From a virus: a stretch of 31,484 nt of DNA. Under the pieces are notes generated by a model, which ran no database searches, was not told the origin of the DNA, and saw nothing but the letters and a program-made list of their open reading frames with translations. The translations under genes and the position numbers were made by a program. This document shows, one piece after another, positions 17,046-23,304 of this stretch. How positions within the stretch are numbered: the stretch's first letter is position 1; each line of letters starts with the position of its first letter. The DNA is taken from positions 1 through 31,484 of the IMG/VR virus record IMGVR_UViG_3300050020_000211, one strand, 5' to 3'.

Positions 17046-17104
17046 CTCAGGCTCAAAAGGACAATCGATATAAATTATAGACGTAAATATTCAGCGAGCC
17101 TGAG
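17046..17104 (+). repeat. AT-rich island framed by a 9-bp inverted repeat
   Basis: CTCAGGCTC (17046-17054) and GAGCCTGAG (17096-17104) are exact inverted copies. Between them are 41 bases of which only 11 are G or C, in a strongly GC-rich genome. The segment includes tcgatataaattatagacg, with TATAAA at 17069-17074 as a possible -10. The right arm reaches into the GAGGGAGG ribosome site of the gene at 17113, so a folded transcript would partly hide it. It could be a promoter/operator, an origin-like element or an RNA switch; no -35 box is clear. Confidence 0.5.
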
Positions 17105-17112
17105 GGAGGCGC

Positions 17113-17586
17113 ATGGAGCGGTCTGAGTGGACCACCGGAGAGGTGCGGATGATGCGCGACAACGCCTGTCTCGGTGCAGCCGCACTAGCGTCCCTACTGG
17201 GTCGCAGCCGTGGGTCAGTGGAACAAGCGGCCCACCGTCACCGCATCTCCCTGCGGCGTTTCGGCTGCCTGCGTGGCCTGGTTCTCGGTCAGCCTCGCGG
17301 CGTTGCCTTGCGAGGCGACATCCGTGCCGACCTGGTCGCCGACCCGCACCTCGCCGAGATCATCGCCCGGCGCCTGGCCGCCGACGCCAATGCCGACCTC
17401 TGCCCACAATGCGCCGCGCGCCCCATCCGGGTGCGCTCCACGGGTTTGTGTCTCGTATGCCACCTCACCGAGCTTGAGACGCATCTGCGTGAAACCGAAG
17501 CTGAGAAGGCGGCGCGGCAGTCCTACGACGCCGTGAAGTCCGGCGCCTATCGCGAGAGGCAGAACGGGGACAGGGTGCCAGCATGA
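17113..17586 (+). CDS. DNA-binding protein with SANT/HTH-like and zinc motifs
   Basis: The predicted product has 157 residues. Residues 4-50 resemble a Myb/SANT or HTH domain (WTTGEVRMMRDN, ALASLLGRSRGSVEQAAHR). A later C-x2-C ... C-x2-C motif at about residues 97-118 (CPQC, CLVCH) suggests a small zinc finger, followed by a charged helix. The family is often found beside HNH genes, and here the next gene is an HNH protein joined by ATGA overlap. It lies directly after the AT-rich inverted-repeat island, so it may bind there. That link is inference. Confidence 0.6.
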   Translation: MERSEWTTGEVRMMRDNACLGAAALASLLGRSRGSVEQAAHRHRISLRRFGCLRGLVLGQPRGVALRGDIRADLVADPHLAEIIARRLAADANADLCPQCAARPIRVRSTGLCLVCHLTELETHLRETEAEKAARQSYDAVKSGAYRERQNGDRVPA

Positions 17587-17942
17587 CCTTCCCGCGCGTG
17601 TGCGTCTGCGGTGCCCGCGCCCTGCCCGGCAAGACGCGCTGCGAGCGCCACCAGATCGTGGTCGACGAGCGCGCCCGCATGGAGCAGCACCCGGAGCGCG
17701 CTGCCTACGGCACCCGCGAGTACCGCCGCAACCGCGTCAAGCGCTACGAGATGGCCGGCGGCCGCTGCGAGAACTGCGGCGACCCGGTCTCTCGCCGGGC
17801 ATTCGAGACGCACCACACCTTGCCGCTGGACCGCCCCGACACCAACAAGATTTCGAACCTGCGCAATTCGTGCAAGAGCTGCAACACCAAGGAGCGCGAC
17901 GCCAGGCGTCGTGCTGCCAAGAAGACGGCCAGAAGCGACTAG
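17583..17942 (+). CDS. Small HNH endonuclease
   Basis: The predicted product has 119 residues. The N-terminus has a C-x-C ... C pattern (CVCGARALPGKTRC). The HNH core is CENCGDP, FETHHTLPLDRPDTN, then SNLRNSCKSCN, with the paired histidines and the four zinc cysteines in place. The start overlaps the previous stop (ATGA). Length and layout are those of small HNH nucleases seen throughout phages, some needed for packaging and others mobile. Being within a lysis region and coupled to a DNA-binding protein, it is more likely a mobile or accessory gene than a terminase partner. Confidence 0.75.
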   Translation: MTFPRVCVCGARALPGKTRCERHQIVVDERARMEQHPERAAYGTREYRRNRVKRYEMAGGRCENCGDPVSRRAFETHHTLPLDRPDTNKISNLRNSCKSCNTKERDARRRAAKKTARSD

Positions 17943-17950
17943 GAGGCACC

Positions 17951-18742
17951 ATGGGCACCATCATTAACCTCAAGAAGGCGGCCGTCGCCGAAGGACTGAG
18001 CCTGCGACTACCAGGCTGGGCTAAGACTCCGCCATTCGGTGTATCCATGACCGAAGAGGCCGGAGGCTACTACCGCCAGCTCCTGCGCGAAATCGCCGCC
18101 TCCAAGGCAAAGGCAACCGCGTCGCGTGACATCACACTCAAACGCCTCGCCGTGGCAGAGGGTAAGGCACTGCGCCTCAAGGGCTACACCGCTTCGCCAC
18201 CCTTCGGCGTGACGCTCACCGCCGGCCGGGGCGACCGGATCGATGCTCTGCTGCTGGCCATCTCAAAAGCGCGCATCGTGCCGCCGAAGGTCTGGACCCG
18301 CACGGCGATCGCGCTGCACGCTCACGCTGTCGGCCGGCCCTACATCTACACACAGGGCGACGTGGCCGGCAGTCCGACCAGGGACCGCATGCAGGGCGTG
18401 CGCAAGCACCTCAGGGCGCCCGACACGCCGACTGAGGGCGACTGCTCGTCGACCTGCATCTGGTTCAGCTACGCGATCGGCGCGCCCGATCCCAACGGCA
18501 CCGGCTACAACTGCACGGGCTACACCGGGAGCCTCATCGGCCGCGGTGTGCGTGTGAGCACGCCTGCGCCCGACGACCTTGTGTTCTACACCGAGGATGG
18601 TCGCACGAGCTGCCACGTCGCCACCTACGTCGGCAACGGCATGGTCGTGAGCCACGGCGTTCCGGGCGGCCCGCAGCTGCTCGCCATGCACAACATGGGC
18701 GGGCTCCGCGTGCTGGAGACCCGCCGCTACCCCAGCCACTAG
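17951..18742 (+). CDS. Endolysin, NlpC/P60-type peptidase with two N-terminal repeats
   Basis: The predicted product has 263 residues. The start is ATG 17951, with an AGGAGG site four bases upstream. The C-terminal half has the papain-like NlpC/P60 layout: C165 in the motif GDCSSTC, H222 in CHVATYVG, and a third polar position near H235. This family cleaves peptide stems in peptidoglycan. The N-terminal 110 residues hold two related copies, about 7-54 and 63-108, sharing LK-x2-AVAEG-x-LRL and PPFGV(S/T)-x-T. These may be wall-binding units. No signal peptide is seen, so release would depend on a holin. The peptidase call is good; the repeats are unassigned. Confidence 0.7.
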   Translation: MGTIINLKKAAVAEGLSLRLPGWAKTPPFGVSMTEEAGGYYRQLLREIAASKAKATASRDITLKRLAVAEGKALRLKGYTASPPFGVTLTAGRGDRIDALLLAISKARIVPPKVWTRTAIALHAHAVGRPYIYTQGDVAGSPTRDRMQGVRKHLRAPDTPTEGDCSSTCIWFSYAIGAPDPNGTGYNCTGYTGSLIGRGVRVSTPAPDDLVFYTEDGRTSCHVATYVGNGMVVSHGVPGGPQLLAMHNMGGLRVLETRRYPSH

Positions 18743-18751
18743 GAGAGTGTG

Positions 18752-19684
18752 ATGCAATACCGTTACGGTGATCGCCACGCCAGTCCGCCTGAGAAGCTCG
18801 AGCGGCGTCTCTGGTTGGCACGCTACCTCGACCTGGCTGGCCTGCCGGCGCGGCCGGACTCTGTCGATCATTCGGTCGTTGGCATGCCGTCCGGCATGCT
18901 CGGCAACGACAGCGTCGGCGATTGTGTCGAGGCCGCCGTCGGACACGCCATCGAGGTCGCCTGGTGGTACGGGCTCGCCAAGGCCGCTGTGCAGGTCACG
19001 ACCAACGCCATCATCTCGTTCTACTCGGCCGTTACGGGCTACGTGCCAGGCGACCCCAGCACCGACCAGGGGTCGAACCTGCTCGACGTCCTGGGCTACT
19101 GGCGCAAGCACCCAACCTGCAACGACGCCCTCGACGCCTTCGTGGCCTTCGATCCCACCAAGCCGGACCACTGGAAGGCCGTCATCGACCTGTTTGGGGT
19201 CGCGTTCTTCGGCGCCTGGCTGCCGCAGGATGTGGTCGACGCCCTCGACAACGGAACCGTGATCGACTGGACCTCGACCAAGTACCCGCTGACGAAGACC
19301 GCCGGCCACGGCATCGACGCCGTGGGTTACGACGCCACCGGCGTGAAGGTGGCCACTTGGGGCGGTTTCATCCACGCCACCTGGGCATGGCTCGCCAAGT
19401 ACTGCGACGAGACCTACGCGCCCCTCATGAAGGACTGGGCCTCCGGCAAGGAGCCTGGCGGCTTCAACGAGGCGCAGCTGCAGGCAGACCTGGCGATCGT
19501 CTCGGGTGGTGGCATCATCCCGGTGGACCCGCCCGTCACGCCGCCAGCCCCGCCGGCGCCTCCCGCTCCGCCAGCGCCGCCGATCACGCCACCCGCGCCC
19601 GTTCCGCCGCCTCCTGCGCCGCCTGTAGGCGCCTGGGCGTGGTTTAAGGCGCTGGTGAAGTGGCTCGACAAGTACTGGTTCTGA
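18752..19684 (+). CDS. Papain-like cysteine peptidase with Pro-rich linker
   Basis: The predicted product has 310 residues. The ATG at 18752 follows an AGGAGAG site. The motif GNDSVGDCVEAAVGH (C58), then GHGIDAVGYD (H186), and WGGFIHATW (W203) give the Cys-His order of C1/papain-like peptidases. About residues 253-292 are almost wholly proline and alanine (PPAPPAPP repeats), ending in an aromatic tail (WAWFKALVKWLDKYWF). The tail looks like an amphipathic membrane- or wall-binding helix. It follows the endolysin directly, so a second lysis enzyme or a virion-borne peptidase is likely. The substrate is unknown, and a signal peptide is absent. Confidence 0.65.
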   Translation: MQYRYGDRHASPPEKLERRLWLARYLDLAGLPARPDSVDHSVVGMPSGMLGNDSVGDCVEAAVGHAIEVAWWYGLAKAAVQVTTNAIISFYSAVTGYVPGDPSTDQGSNLLDVLGYWRKHPTCNDALDAFVAFDPTKPDHWKAVIDLFGVAFFGAWLPQDVVDALDNGTVIDWTSTKYPLTKTAGHGIDAVGYDATGVKVATWGGFIHATWAWLAKYCDETYAPLMKDWASGKEPGGFNEAQLQADLAIVSGGGIIPVDPPVTPPAPPAPPAPPAPPITPPAPVPPPPAPPVGAWAWFKALVKWLDKYWF

Positions 19685-19688
19685 TGAC

Positions 19689-19898
19689 GTGGACGCGCCT
19701 AACTTCGCCCTCTGCGGAAAGTGCGCCCACCGTGACGTGCGCGGGTGTGTCCTCGTTCGCGACGAATTGCGCGAGACCTTCGAGCGCATCGAACACCTGG
19801 CCACGCTCTGTCACATCGCCCTGCCGCCGATCAGCCTGAGCGTGTCGCTGCCCTGCATGAACGCGCTCAACTGGACCATCAAGGTTGATCTGCACTAA
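19689..19898 (+). CDS. Small cysteine-containing protein, unknown function
   Basis: The predicted product has 69 residues, starting at GTG 19689, four bases after the peptidase stop. It has CGKC and further cysteines (GC, LC, PC), suggesting a metal site. The middle is a charged helix (RDELRETFERIEHLATL) and the end is beta-rich. An overlapping frame starting ATG 19684 is also open for 50 codons, but its composition looks like a shadow. The family is not recognised. Confidence 0.45.
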   Translation: MDAPNFALCGKCAHRDVRGCVLVRDELRETFERIEHLATLCHIALPPISLSVSLPCMNALNWTIKVDLH

Positions 19899-19920
19899 GG
19901 CGACTCAGGAAGGAGGGGAC

Positions 19921-20922
19921 GTGGCTTCTAAGCTCACAGGCATGTCTGCGCTAGCGGATATTGCCCGGCGGGGCTGGCACAACGGCCGGATCCCGCGAGC
20001 CACCCAGGGGAGCGTCTCATGCGCCGACCTCGTCTTCGTCTGCCGTCTCTGCTTCTGGTGTGCCTGTGTGGTTCCCTGTGTGGTGTTGCTGCGCTCGCTG
20101 TGGCGGGTGCCCACGCAGACACGTCTTCCCCGTCGCCTGCGGCGTCTTACTCGCCAACTGCAACGCCGACGCCAACTCCTAGTGCCAGTCCCACCGCTGC
20201 GCCGGCCAGTCCCGAACTCGTCGCCTGGTGCACCAAGTGGCATCGCCTGGCCAGCCGACAACGAGTCCGAGTCGATCGCCTGCGATCTTGTCTGGGGCGA
20301 GGACGTCTACGCGCCCTTCCTGGCCGGCCGACCGGCGATGCGGCTTCCGACTGGGCAGCCTACGGCCGAACCTGCAAACGACTCGCTCACCGGTGGTGGG
20401 CCGAACACAAGCGGGACTGGCGACGGATCGTCGATCCGCGACCGCTCGTCTCTGCCGCCCAATGGAAGCCGCTACTACTTTGGGTGGGATGGCCTGCCTC
20501 ACAGCTGGTCAATGCCGTCCGATGCATCCGACGCGAGTCAGGCGGACGACCCTGGGCGACCAACGGCATCTGCGATGGGCTCTTCCAGATCCACCGCTGC
20601 CACCACCTGCGAAACGCCTTCAACGCCCTCGTCAACGCCCGATACGCACTCGTGCTGTGGCGAGCACAGGGCTGGTCACCGTGGGTCACGATGTGAACGA
20701 GGGGAGGTGCACATGAGCCCGAAACTCAAGCAGGCGCTTCTGACGTTGGCGACCGTCGCCGTATCGGCTGCTGTCAACGCTCTGGTCGCGGTGCAGTTCG
20801 ACTACACCGGCCAGTGGAAGTACATCGCCATGACAATCGGCACGGCCGTTCTGACCCTCATCCTCAACTGGATCAACCCCGCCTATCCGCAGTACGGCTG
20901 GAAACTGAAGCCGGCCAAGTAG
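19921..20922 (+). CDS. Possible overlapping membrane protein frame (alternative to two genes below)
   Basis: A GTG at 19921 has the strongest ribosome site in the area (GGAAGGAGGGG, about three bases upstream). Its frame stays open for 334 codons, across the whole lysozyme-like gene in another frame, and reads into the holin gene in phase. The start gives about 33 unremarkable residues, then a Cys-rich hydrophobic stretch (VFVCRLCFWCACVVPCVVLL) that is the alternative frame of the lysozyme signal peptide. It could be a true overlapping gene or a chance open frame in GC-rich DNA whose ribosome site serves a short peptide. I favour chance for the long part. Confidence 0.25.
   Translation: MASKLTGMSALADIARRGWHNGRIPRATQGSVSCADLVFVCRLCFWCACVVPCVVLLRSLWRVPTQTRLPRRLRRLTRQLQRRRQLLVPVPPLRRPVPNSSPGAPSGIAWPADNESESIACDLVWGEDVYAPFLAGRPAMRLPTGQPTAEPANDSLTGGGPNTSGTGDGSSIRDRSSLPPNGSRYYFGWDGLPHSWSMPSDASDASQADDPGRPTASAMGSSRSTAATTCETPSTPSSTPDTHSCCGEHRAGHRGSRCERGEVHMSPKLKQALLTLATVAVSAAVNALVAVQFDYTGQWKYIAMTIGTAVLTLILNWINPAYPQYGWKLKPAK
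20019..20696 (+). CDS. Secreted lysozyme / transglycosylase-like protein
   Basis: The predicted product has 225 residues. A clear signal peptide covers residues 1-33 (basic RRPRLR start, leucine-rich core, AHA cleavage site), followed by a Ser/Thr/Pro-rich linker to about residue 65. The C-terminal domain has the soluble lytic transglycosylase pattern: IRRESGGRPWATNG with a likely catalytic E173, then GLFQIH. The enzyme would cleave glycan strands of peptidoglycan from outside the membrane after export. It adds a third wall-directed enzyme to the lysis block. The ATG has a GGGGAG site. Missing conserved residues cannot be ruled out by eye. Confidence 0.65.
   Translation: MRRPRLRLPSLLLVCLCGSLCGVAALAVAGAHADTSSPSPAASYSPTATPTPTPSASPTAAPASPELVAWCTKWHRLASRQRVRVDRLRSCLGRGRLRALPGRPTGDAASDWAAYGRTCKRLAHRWWAEHKRDWRRIVDPRPLVSAAQWKPLLLWVGWPASQLVNAVRCIRRESGGRPWATNGICDGLFQIHRCHHLRNAFNALVNARYALVLWRAQGWSPWVTM
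20713..20922 (+). CDS. Holin-like protein with two membrane segments
   Basis: The predicted product has 69 residues. A very good GAGGGGAGG ribosome site lies just before the ATG at 20713. Hydrophobic segments are at about residues 7-27 (ALLTLATVAVSAAVNALVAV) and 37-53 (IAMTIGTAVLTLILNWI). The end is basic (YGWKLKPAK). Size, two membrane spans and the place at the end of the lysis cassette fit a class II holin. The terminator at 20938-20972 follows directly. Confidence 0.6.
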   Translation: MSPKLKQALLTLATVAVSAAVNALVAVQFDYTGQWKYIAMTIGTAVLTLILNWINPAYPQYGWKLKPAK

Positions 20923-20937
20923 GGGCCGCCCACCCCA

Positions 20938-20972
20938 GGCCCCACCGCCTCTGACCCCCAGGCGGTGGGGCC
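20938..20972 (+). terminator. Strong intrinsic terminator between convergent genes
   Basis: The arms ggccccaccgcc (20938-20949) and ggcggtggggcc (20961-20972) pair perfectly over 12 bp around an 11-base loop, followed by ccttt. It closes the rightward lysis block and lies four bases past the stop of the leftward lipoprotein gene, so it probably works in both directions. Confidence 0.8.
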
Positions 20973-20976
20973 CCTT

Positions 20977-21459
20977 TCACTGCCTCGGCAGCGACACTCC
21001 AAGATCGTGACTCAGAGCGGCACGGTCCGCCGTCTCGGCGCCTTCGTCGGCAACGATCTGAGCGGCGACAGCGCTAACCACGGTCAGATCCGTTGGCTTG
21101 ATCATCATGGAGCAGTCGCTGGCCAGCTTGCTCAGATCCGCCTCAAGCGCCTTTGCGTCGGCGACGGCAGCGGGTGGGTATGTGAGCCCGCGCAACTGCT
21201 CGGCCCCCCTCGTGAGGACGCGCGCCATGCTGCGAAACGAAGCGTCATTATTGGGGTTGCGCTTGGCGACAGCGAGCGCCGCGTTGCCCTTGCGCAGAAT
21301 GGCGCGCACCTGGCGGCTCGGAGATGGGACCGCAGGCGACGGGCTCGCCTTGACCGCTGGCGCCGCGCTTCCGCTGACTGGCGACGTGCTGACCGTCGTC
21401 GTCCCGCAGCCGGCCAGCAGCAGCAGGCAGGCCGCTCCTGCGAGCAATGCAACCTTCAT
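20977..21459 (-). CDS. Secreted lipoprotein, unknown function (moron candidate)
   Basis: The predicted product has 160 residues. The start is chosen at 21459 because an AAGGGGGAG ribosome site lies just upstream on this strand; a longer frame to 21501 lacks one. The N-terminus is MKVALLAGAACLLLLAGCG, a lipoprotein signal with lipobox LAGC. A Ser/Pro/Ala-rich linker follows to about residue 50, then an all-helical domain (RAILRKGNAALAVAKR, KALEADLSKLASDC). It is one of two leftward genes in this window and lies in a stretch with its own terminator, as expected of an independently expressed cargo gene. Superinfection exclusion is a possible role for phage lipoproteins, but that is inference. 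Confidence 0.7.
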   Translation of the reverse strand: MKVALLAGAACLLLLAGCGTTTVSTSPVSGSAAPAVKASPSPAVPSPSRQVRAILRKGNAALAVAKRNPNNDASFRSMARVLTRGAEQLRGLTYPPAAVADAKALEADLSKLASDCSMMIKPTDLTVVSAVAAQIVADEGAETADRAALSHDLGVSLPRQ

Positions 21460-21500
21460 GACTCCCCCTTCGTTAGGTTCAAGACTTGACACTGGCATCA

Positions 21501-21529
21501 TTGCACGAACGGCGCGTTGGTGCTAGTGT
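21501..21529 (+). promoter_or_regulatory. Putative rightward early promoter
   Basis: TTGCAC (21501-21506), a 17-base spacer and TAGTGT (21524-21529), with TG at 21521-21522, make an extended -10 promoter. It lies in the gap between the leftward lipoprotein gene and the rightward HTH gene. A better -35-like TTGACA at 21486-21491 has no -10 partner at normal distance and may be an operator. Confidence 0.4.
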
Positions 21530-21565
21530 CCGTTGAAAGTTCCGCAGCCGCTCAGGAGGATCACC

Positions 21566-21763
21566 TTGCCCGACAAACGCCGCGTCAAGCCCTACTGGAC
21601 TGGCGAGCTGGCCGAACTACTCGAGGTCTCACAGCGCACCGCGATCCGCATGGTCGACGCAGGGGAATTCGGCGTCGAGGGCCGCGACTGGTGGCGCACC
21701 GCTGGAGGCAAGAGGCGCGTCCGCAGTCGAGTCGTTCAAGAATATATTGAGCGCAGGTCTTGA
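21566..21763 (+). CDS. Small winged-helix / excisionase-like DNA-binding protein
   Basis: The predicted product has 65 residues. The TTG at 21566 is chosen over an ATG at 21533 because AGGAGGA lies six bases before it. The protein has a MerR/excisionase-like helix-turn-helix, YWTGELAELLEVSQRTAIRM, then a wing with WWRTAGGKRRVR and a C-terminal helix. Such proteins act as Xis-like directionality factors or as small repressors. No integrase is seen in the window, so a regulator is equally likely. It is the first gene of the rightward early region. Confidence 0.65.
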   Translation: MPDKRRVKPYWTGELAELLEVSQRTAIRMVDAGEFGVEGRDWWRTAGGKRRVRSRVVQEYIERRS

Positions 21764-21789
21764 CACGACCGGCCACGTTGGATTAACGT
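21760..21789 (+). promoter_or_regulatory. Putative promoter overlapping the end of the HTH gene
   Basis: TTGACA (21760-21765), an 18-base spacer and TAACGT (21784-21789) match a sigma-70-type promoter of the TTGACA/TAnnnT form. The -35 box overlaps the TGA stop of the small HTH gene. It would drive the early operon and leave a leader of more than 100 bases. Confidence 0.45.
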
Positions 21790-21964
21790 AGCCAACACAG
21801 ACACCGTCAGCCCCACCAAGAGAGGAGACTCAGAAGTCCGCATCCGGGCACTATAGAGATAGGGGGTAAAGGTCTTGAGCCTTTACGCACGAAGGACCCC
21901 CCACCCGCAAAGCGAAGGGTCCTCGTACAGCAACCACTCACCAGAGCAAGCCGCTTCGCGCATT
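21790..21964 (+). other. Non-coding leader with hairpins
   Basis: No convincing gene is seen here. GTAAAGG (21866-21872) and CCTTTAC (21880-21886) form a 7-bp stem around a seven-base loop. AGGACCC (21893-21899) and GGGTCCT (21917-21923) form a second stem. A GGGGGT run (21862-21867) can also pair with ACCCCC (21896-21901), so two alternative folds are possible. A -10-like TATAGA lies at 21852-21857 without a -35. This could be an RNA leader controlling the early operon. Confidence 0.35.
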
Positions 21965-22213
21965 GTGGGACCATCAACGGCCGTTGTCAACGGTTGCCTG
22001 CGTCCTAATCGCCGCAGATGGAGCACTAACCGCCATTCCTCGCGCCTATACGGCCTTTCCGTCTTCGCCGTAATCGCAGGCTCGGCCAGCTACCTTCTCG
22101 TCCATGTGCTGGCCGCGAGTTGGGGCTGGCAGGGCGCGGCAGTCGCGATGACGGGAACCGAGTGGCTCACGCTGTGCGCCGCCGCCGCGGGCGTCTTCGG
22201 TGAACGAGCATGA
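21965..22213 (+). CDS. Small membrane protein, uncertain start
   Basis: The frame is open from before 21875, with TTG 21875 or GTG 21965 as possible starts and no good ribosome site for either. From GTG 21965 the product has 82 residues. It contains one hydrophobic segment (LSVFAVIAGSASYLLVHVLAA), then AMTGTEWLTLCAAAAGVFG, which may be a second weak one. The ATGA overlap with the next gene supports that it is translated. No family is recognised. Confidence 0.45.
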   Translation: MGPSTAVVNGCLRPNRRRWSTNRHSSRLYGLSVFAVIAGSASYLLVHVLAASWGWQGAAVAMTGTEWLTLCAAAAGVFGERA

Positions 22214-22596
22214 GCGCCATGCAAACCAAGTTCCTCGAGATCCGCGACGAGTGCACTCGCATCAGCGCCATGGCGATGAAGTTCCCCGCCGACCTGACCG
22301 AAGCTGAGCGCTGGCTAGTGTCCAGCGGAGGGTGGGGCAGATTCCCGGAAGATCACGCCAACTACATCTTCCTCGTCAACATCGACGGCGACTTCACCGG
22401 CCACGCGGACGCCTACGACTGGCCCGCTGGTCGGTCGACCATGCACCTCGCCCACGACGCTCTCATGGGCGGCTGGTGGGACAAGCTCGAGAGCGGTGAC
22501 GTGCTCGACGTCCGCTGTACCCTCGACCCTTGTGACTCCCGGTATCGCCCGGAGCCGGTTCAGTCTGATCGCCTCTACGATCAACCGCAATTATGA
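22210..22596 (+). CDS. Early-region protein, unknown function
   Basis: The predicted product has 128 residues. It starts in an ATGA overlap and ends in another with the next gene. The N-terminal 35 residues are helical, with FPADLTEAERWLVSSGGWG. The remainder mixes strands and an acidic patch (FLVNIDGDF, LESGDVLDVRC). No motif is recognised. Coupling with neighbours places it in the early operon. Confidence 0.55.
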   Translation: MSAMQTKFLEIRDECTRISAMAMKFPADLTEAERWLVSSGGWGRFPEDHANYIFLVNIDGDFTGHADAYDWPAGRSTMHLAHDALMGGWWDKLESGDVLDVRCTLDPCDSRYRPEPVQSDRLYDQPQL

Positions 22597-22823
22597 CCCC
22601 CGCCAAGCGGCAGAGCCGGATCGACCCGGCCGACCTGAGCGACAAACCCGCGGTCCTCGATACGGGCGACCTCATGGACATCCTTCGCATTGGCGAGGAC
22701 CGCGTCCAGGAACTGGTGTCGTCGGGGGCGCTTCATCGTCTGGACTACTCGCGCCACGAGATCAAGGTGTTCAAGGGCGAGGTCGAGCGCTTTCTCGAGG
22801 AACAGAGCGGGTGGGCGTCATGA
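22593..22823 (+). CDS. Small helix-turn-helix protein (excisionase-type)
   Basis: The predicted product has 76 residues. The segment LDTGDLMDILRIGEDRVQEL followed by a short basic turn and HEIKVFKGEVERFLEE matches a helix-turn-helix of the excisionase / MerR-like type (HTH_17-like). It is the second such protein in 1.1 kb, after the one at 21566. It could be an excisionase or an early regulator. It is coupled to both neighbours by ATGA overlaps. Confidence 0.65.
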   Translation: MTPAKRQSRIDPADLSDKPAVLDTGDLMDILRIGEDRVQELVSSGALHRLDYSRHEIKVFKGEVERFLEEQSGWAS

Positions 22824-23143
22824 CCCCCGACAAAGGATTCCTGGCCGCCCCAATGGCTCCCCCCGGCCATGGTCAGGACAGGACACCGCCGGCTCCGGTG
22901 GGACCGGCGGTGTCCGACCCCCGCTTCCGCCGCACAACGCTGGCCAAGGTCAAGGACTATCGCCGACGCCGTCGCTACCTTCAACGCGGCGCCGAGCTCG
23001 TCGAGATCGAACGCATCACGCCGTGGGCGAAGGCGGTGCGGGTCTACCTCAAGGACATCCCCGAGGCATTCTTCGTGTTGGACCCGACGCACTTCGCCTA
23101 CGTGCGGCAGGGGCTGTGCCGGCGCGAGGGGCGGACGTCATGA
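22820..23143 (+). CDS. Basic early-region protein, unknown function
   Basis: The predicted product has 107 residues, starting in an ATGA overlap. The first 30 residues are Pro/Gly-rich and probably disordered. Next come an arginine-rich stretch (VKDYRRRRRYLQRG) and a small mixed domain (ELVEIERITPWAKAVRVYL, FFVLDPTHFAYV). A basic segment suggests nucleic acid contact. The family is not recognised. Confidence 0.5.
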   Translation: MTPDKGFLAAPMAPPGHGQDRTPPAPVGPAVSDPRFRRTTLAKVKDYRRRRRYLQRGAELVEIERITPWAKAVRVYLKDIPEAFFVLDPTHFAYVRQGLCRREGRTS

Positions 23144-23304
23144 GCGAACCCCGAGCAAAGCAAGTCCGACGTATCGAGTACATGGCCCTTACCGGGCGGC
23201 CTTACCAGCACAAGGACCGTCTGCCCCGGCGCACAGCACCAGACGGACTTGCCGGATGGACGCCACCGAAGTGGTCGCGCAAGACACCAAGGCGGGCGCC
23301 ATGA
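23140..23304 (+). CDS. Very small basic protein, unknown function
   Basis: The predicted product has 54 residues, starting in an ATGA overlap with the previous gene and ending in one with the next. It is rich in Arg, Lys and Pro (RAKQVRRIEYM, PKWSRKTPRR) and has no recognised motif. It is accepted because the overlaps on both sides keep the operon pattern. Confidence 0.45.
   Translation: MSEPRAKQVRRIEYMALTGRPYQHKDRLPRRTAPDGLAGWTPPKWSRKTPRRAP

Noticed and set aside
18263-19804. A 513-codon minus-strand frame opposite the endolysin and peptidase genes
   Set aside because: It is His/Arg/Val-rich with no motif, opposite two genes with recognised catalytic motifs.
21849-21861. CACTATAGAG-like stretch resembling an SP6/T7-class promoter
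   Set aside because: Only about ten bases match, no single-subunit RNA polymerase gene is seen, and siphoviruses of this type normally use host polymerase.
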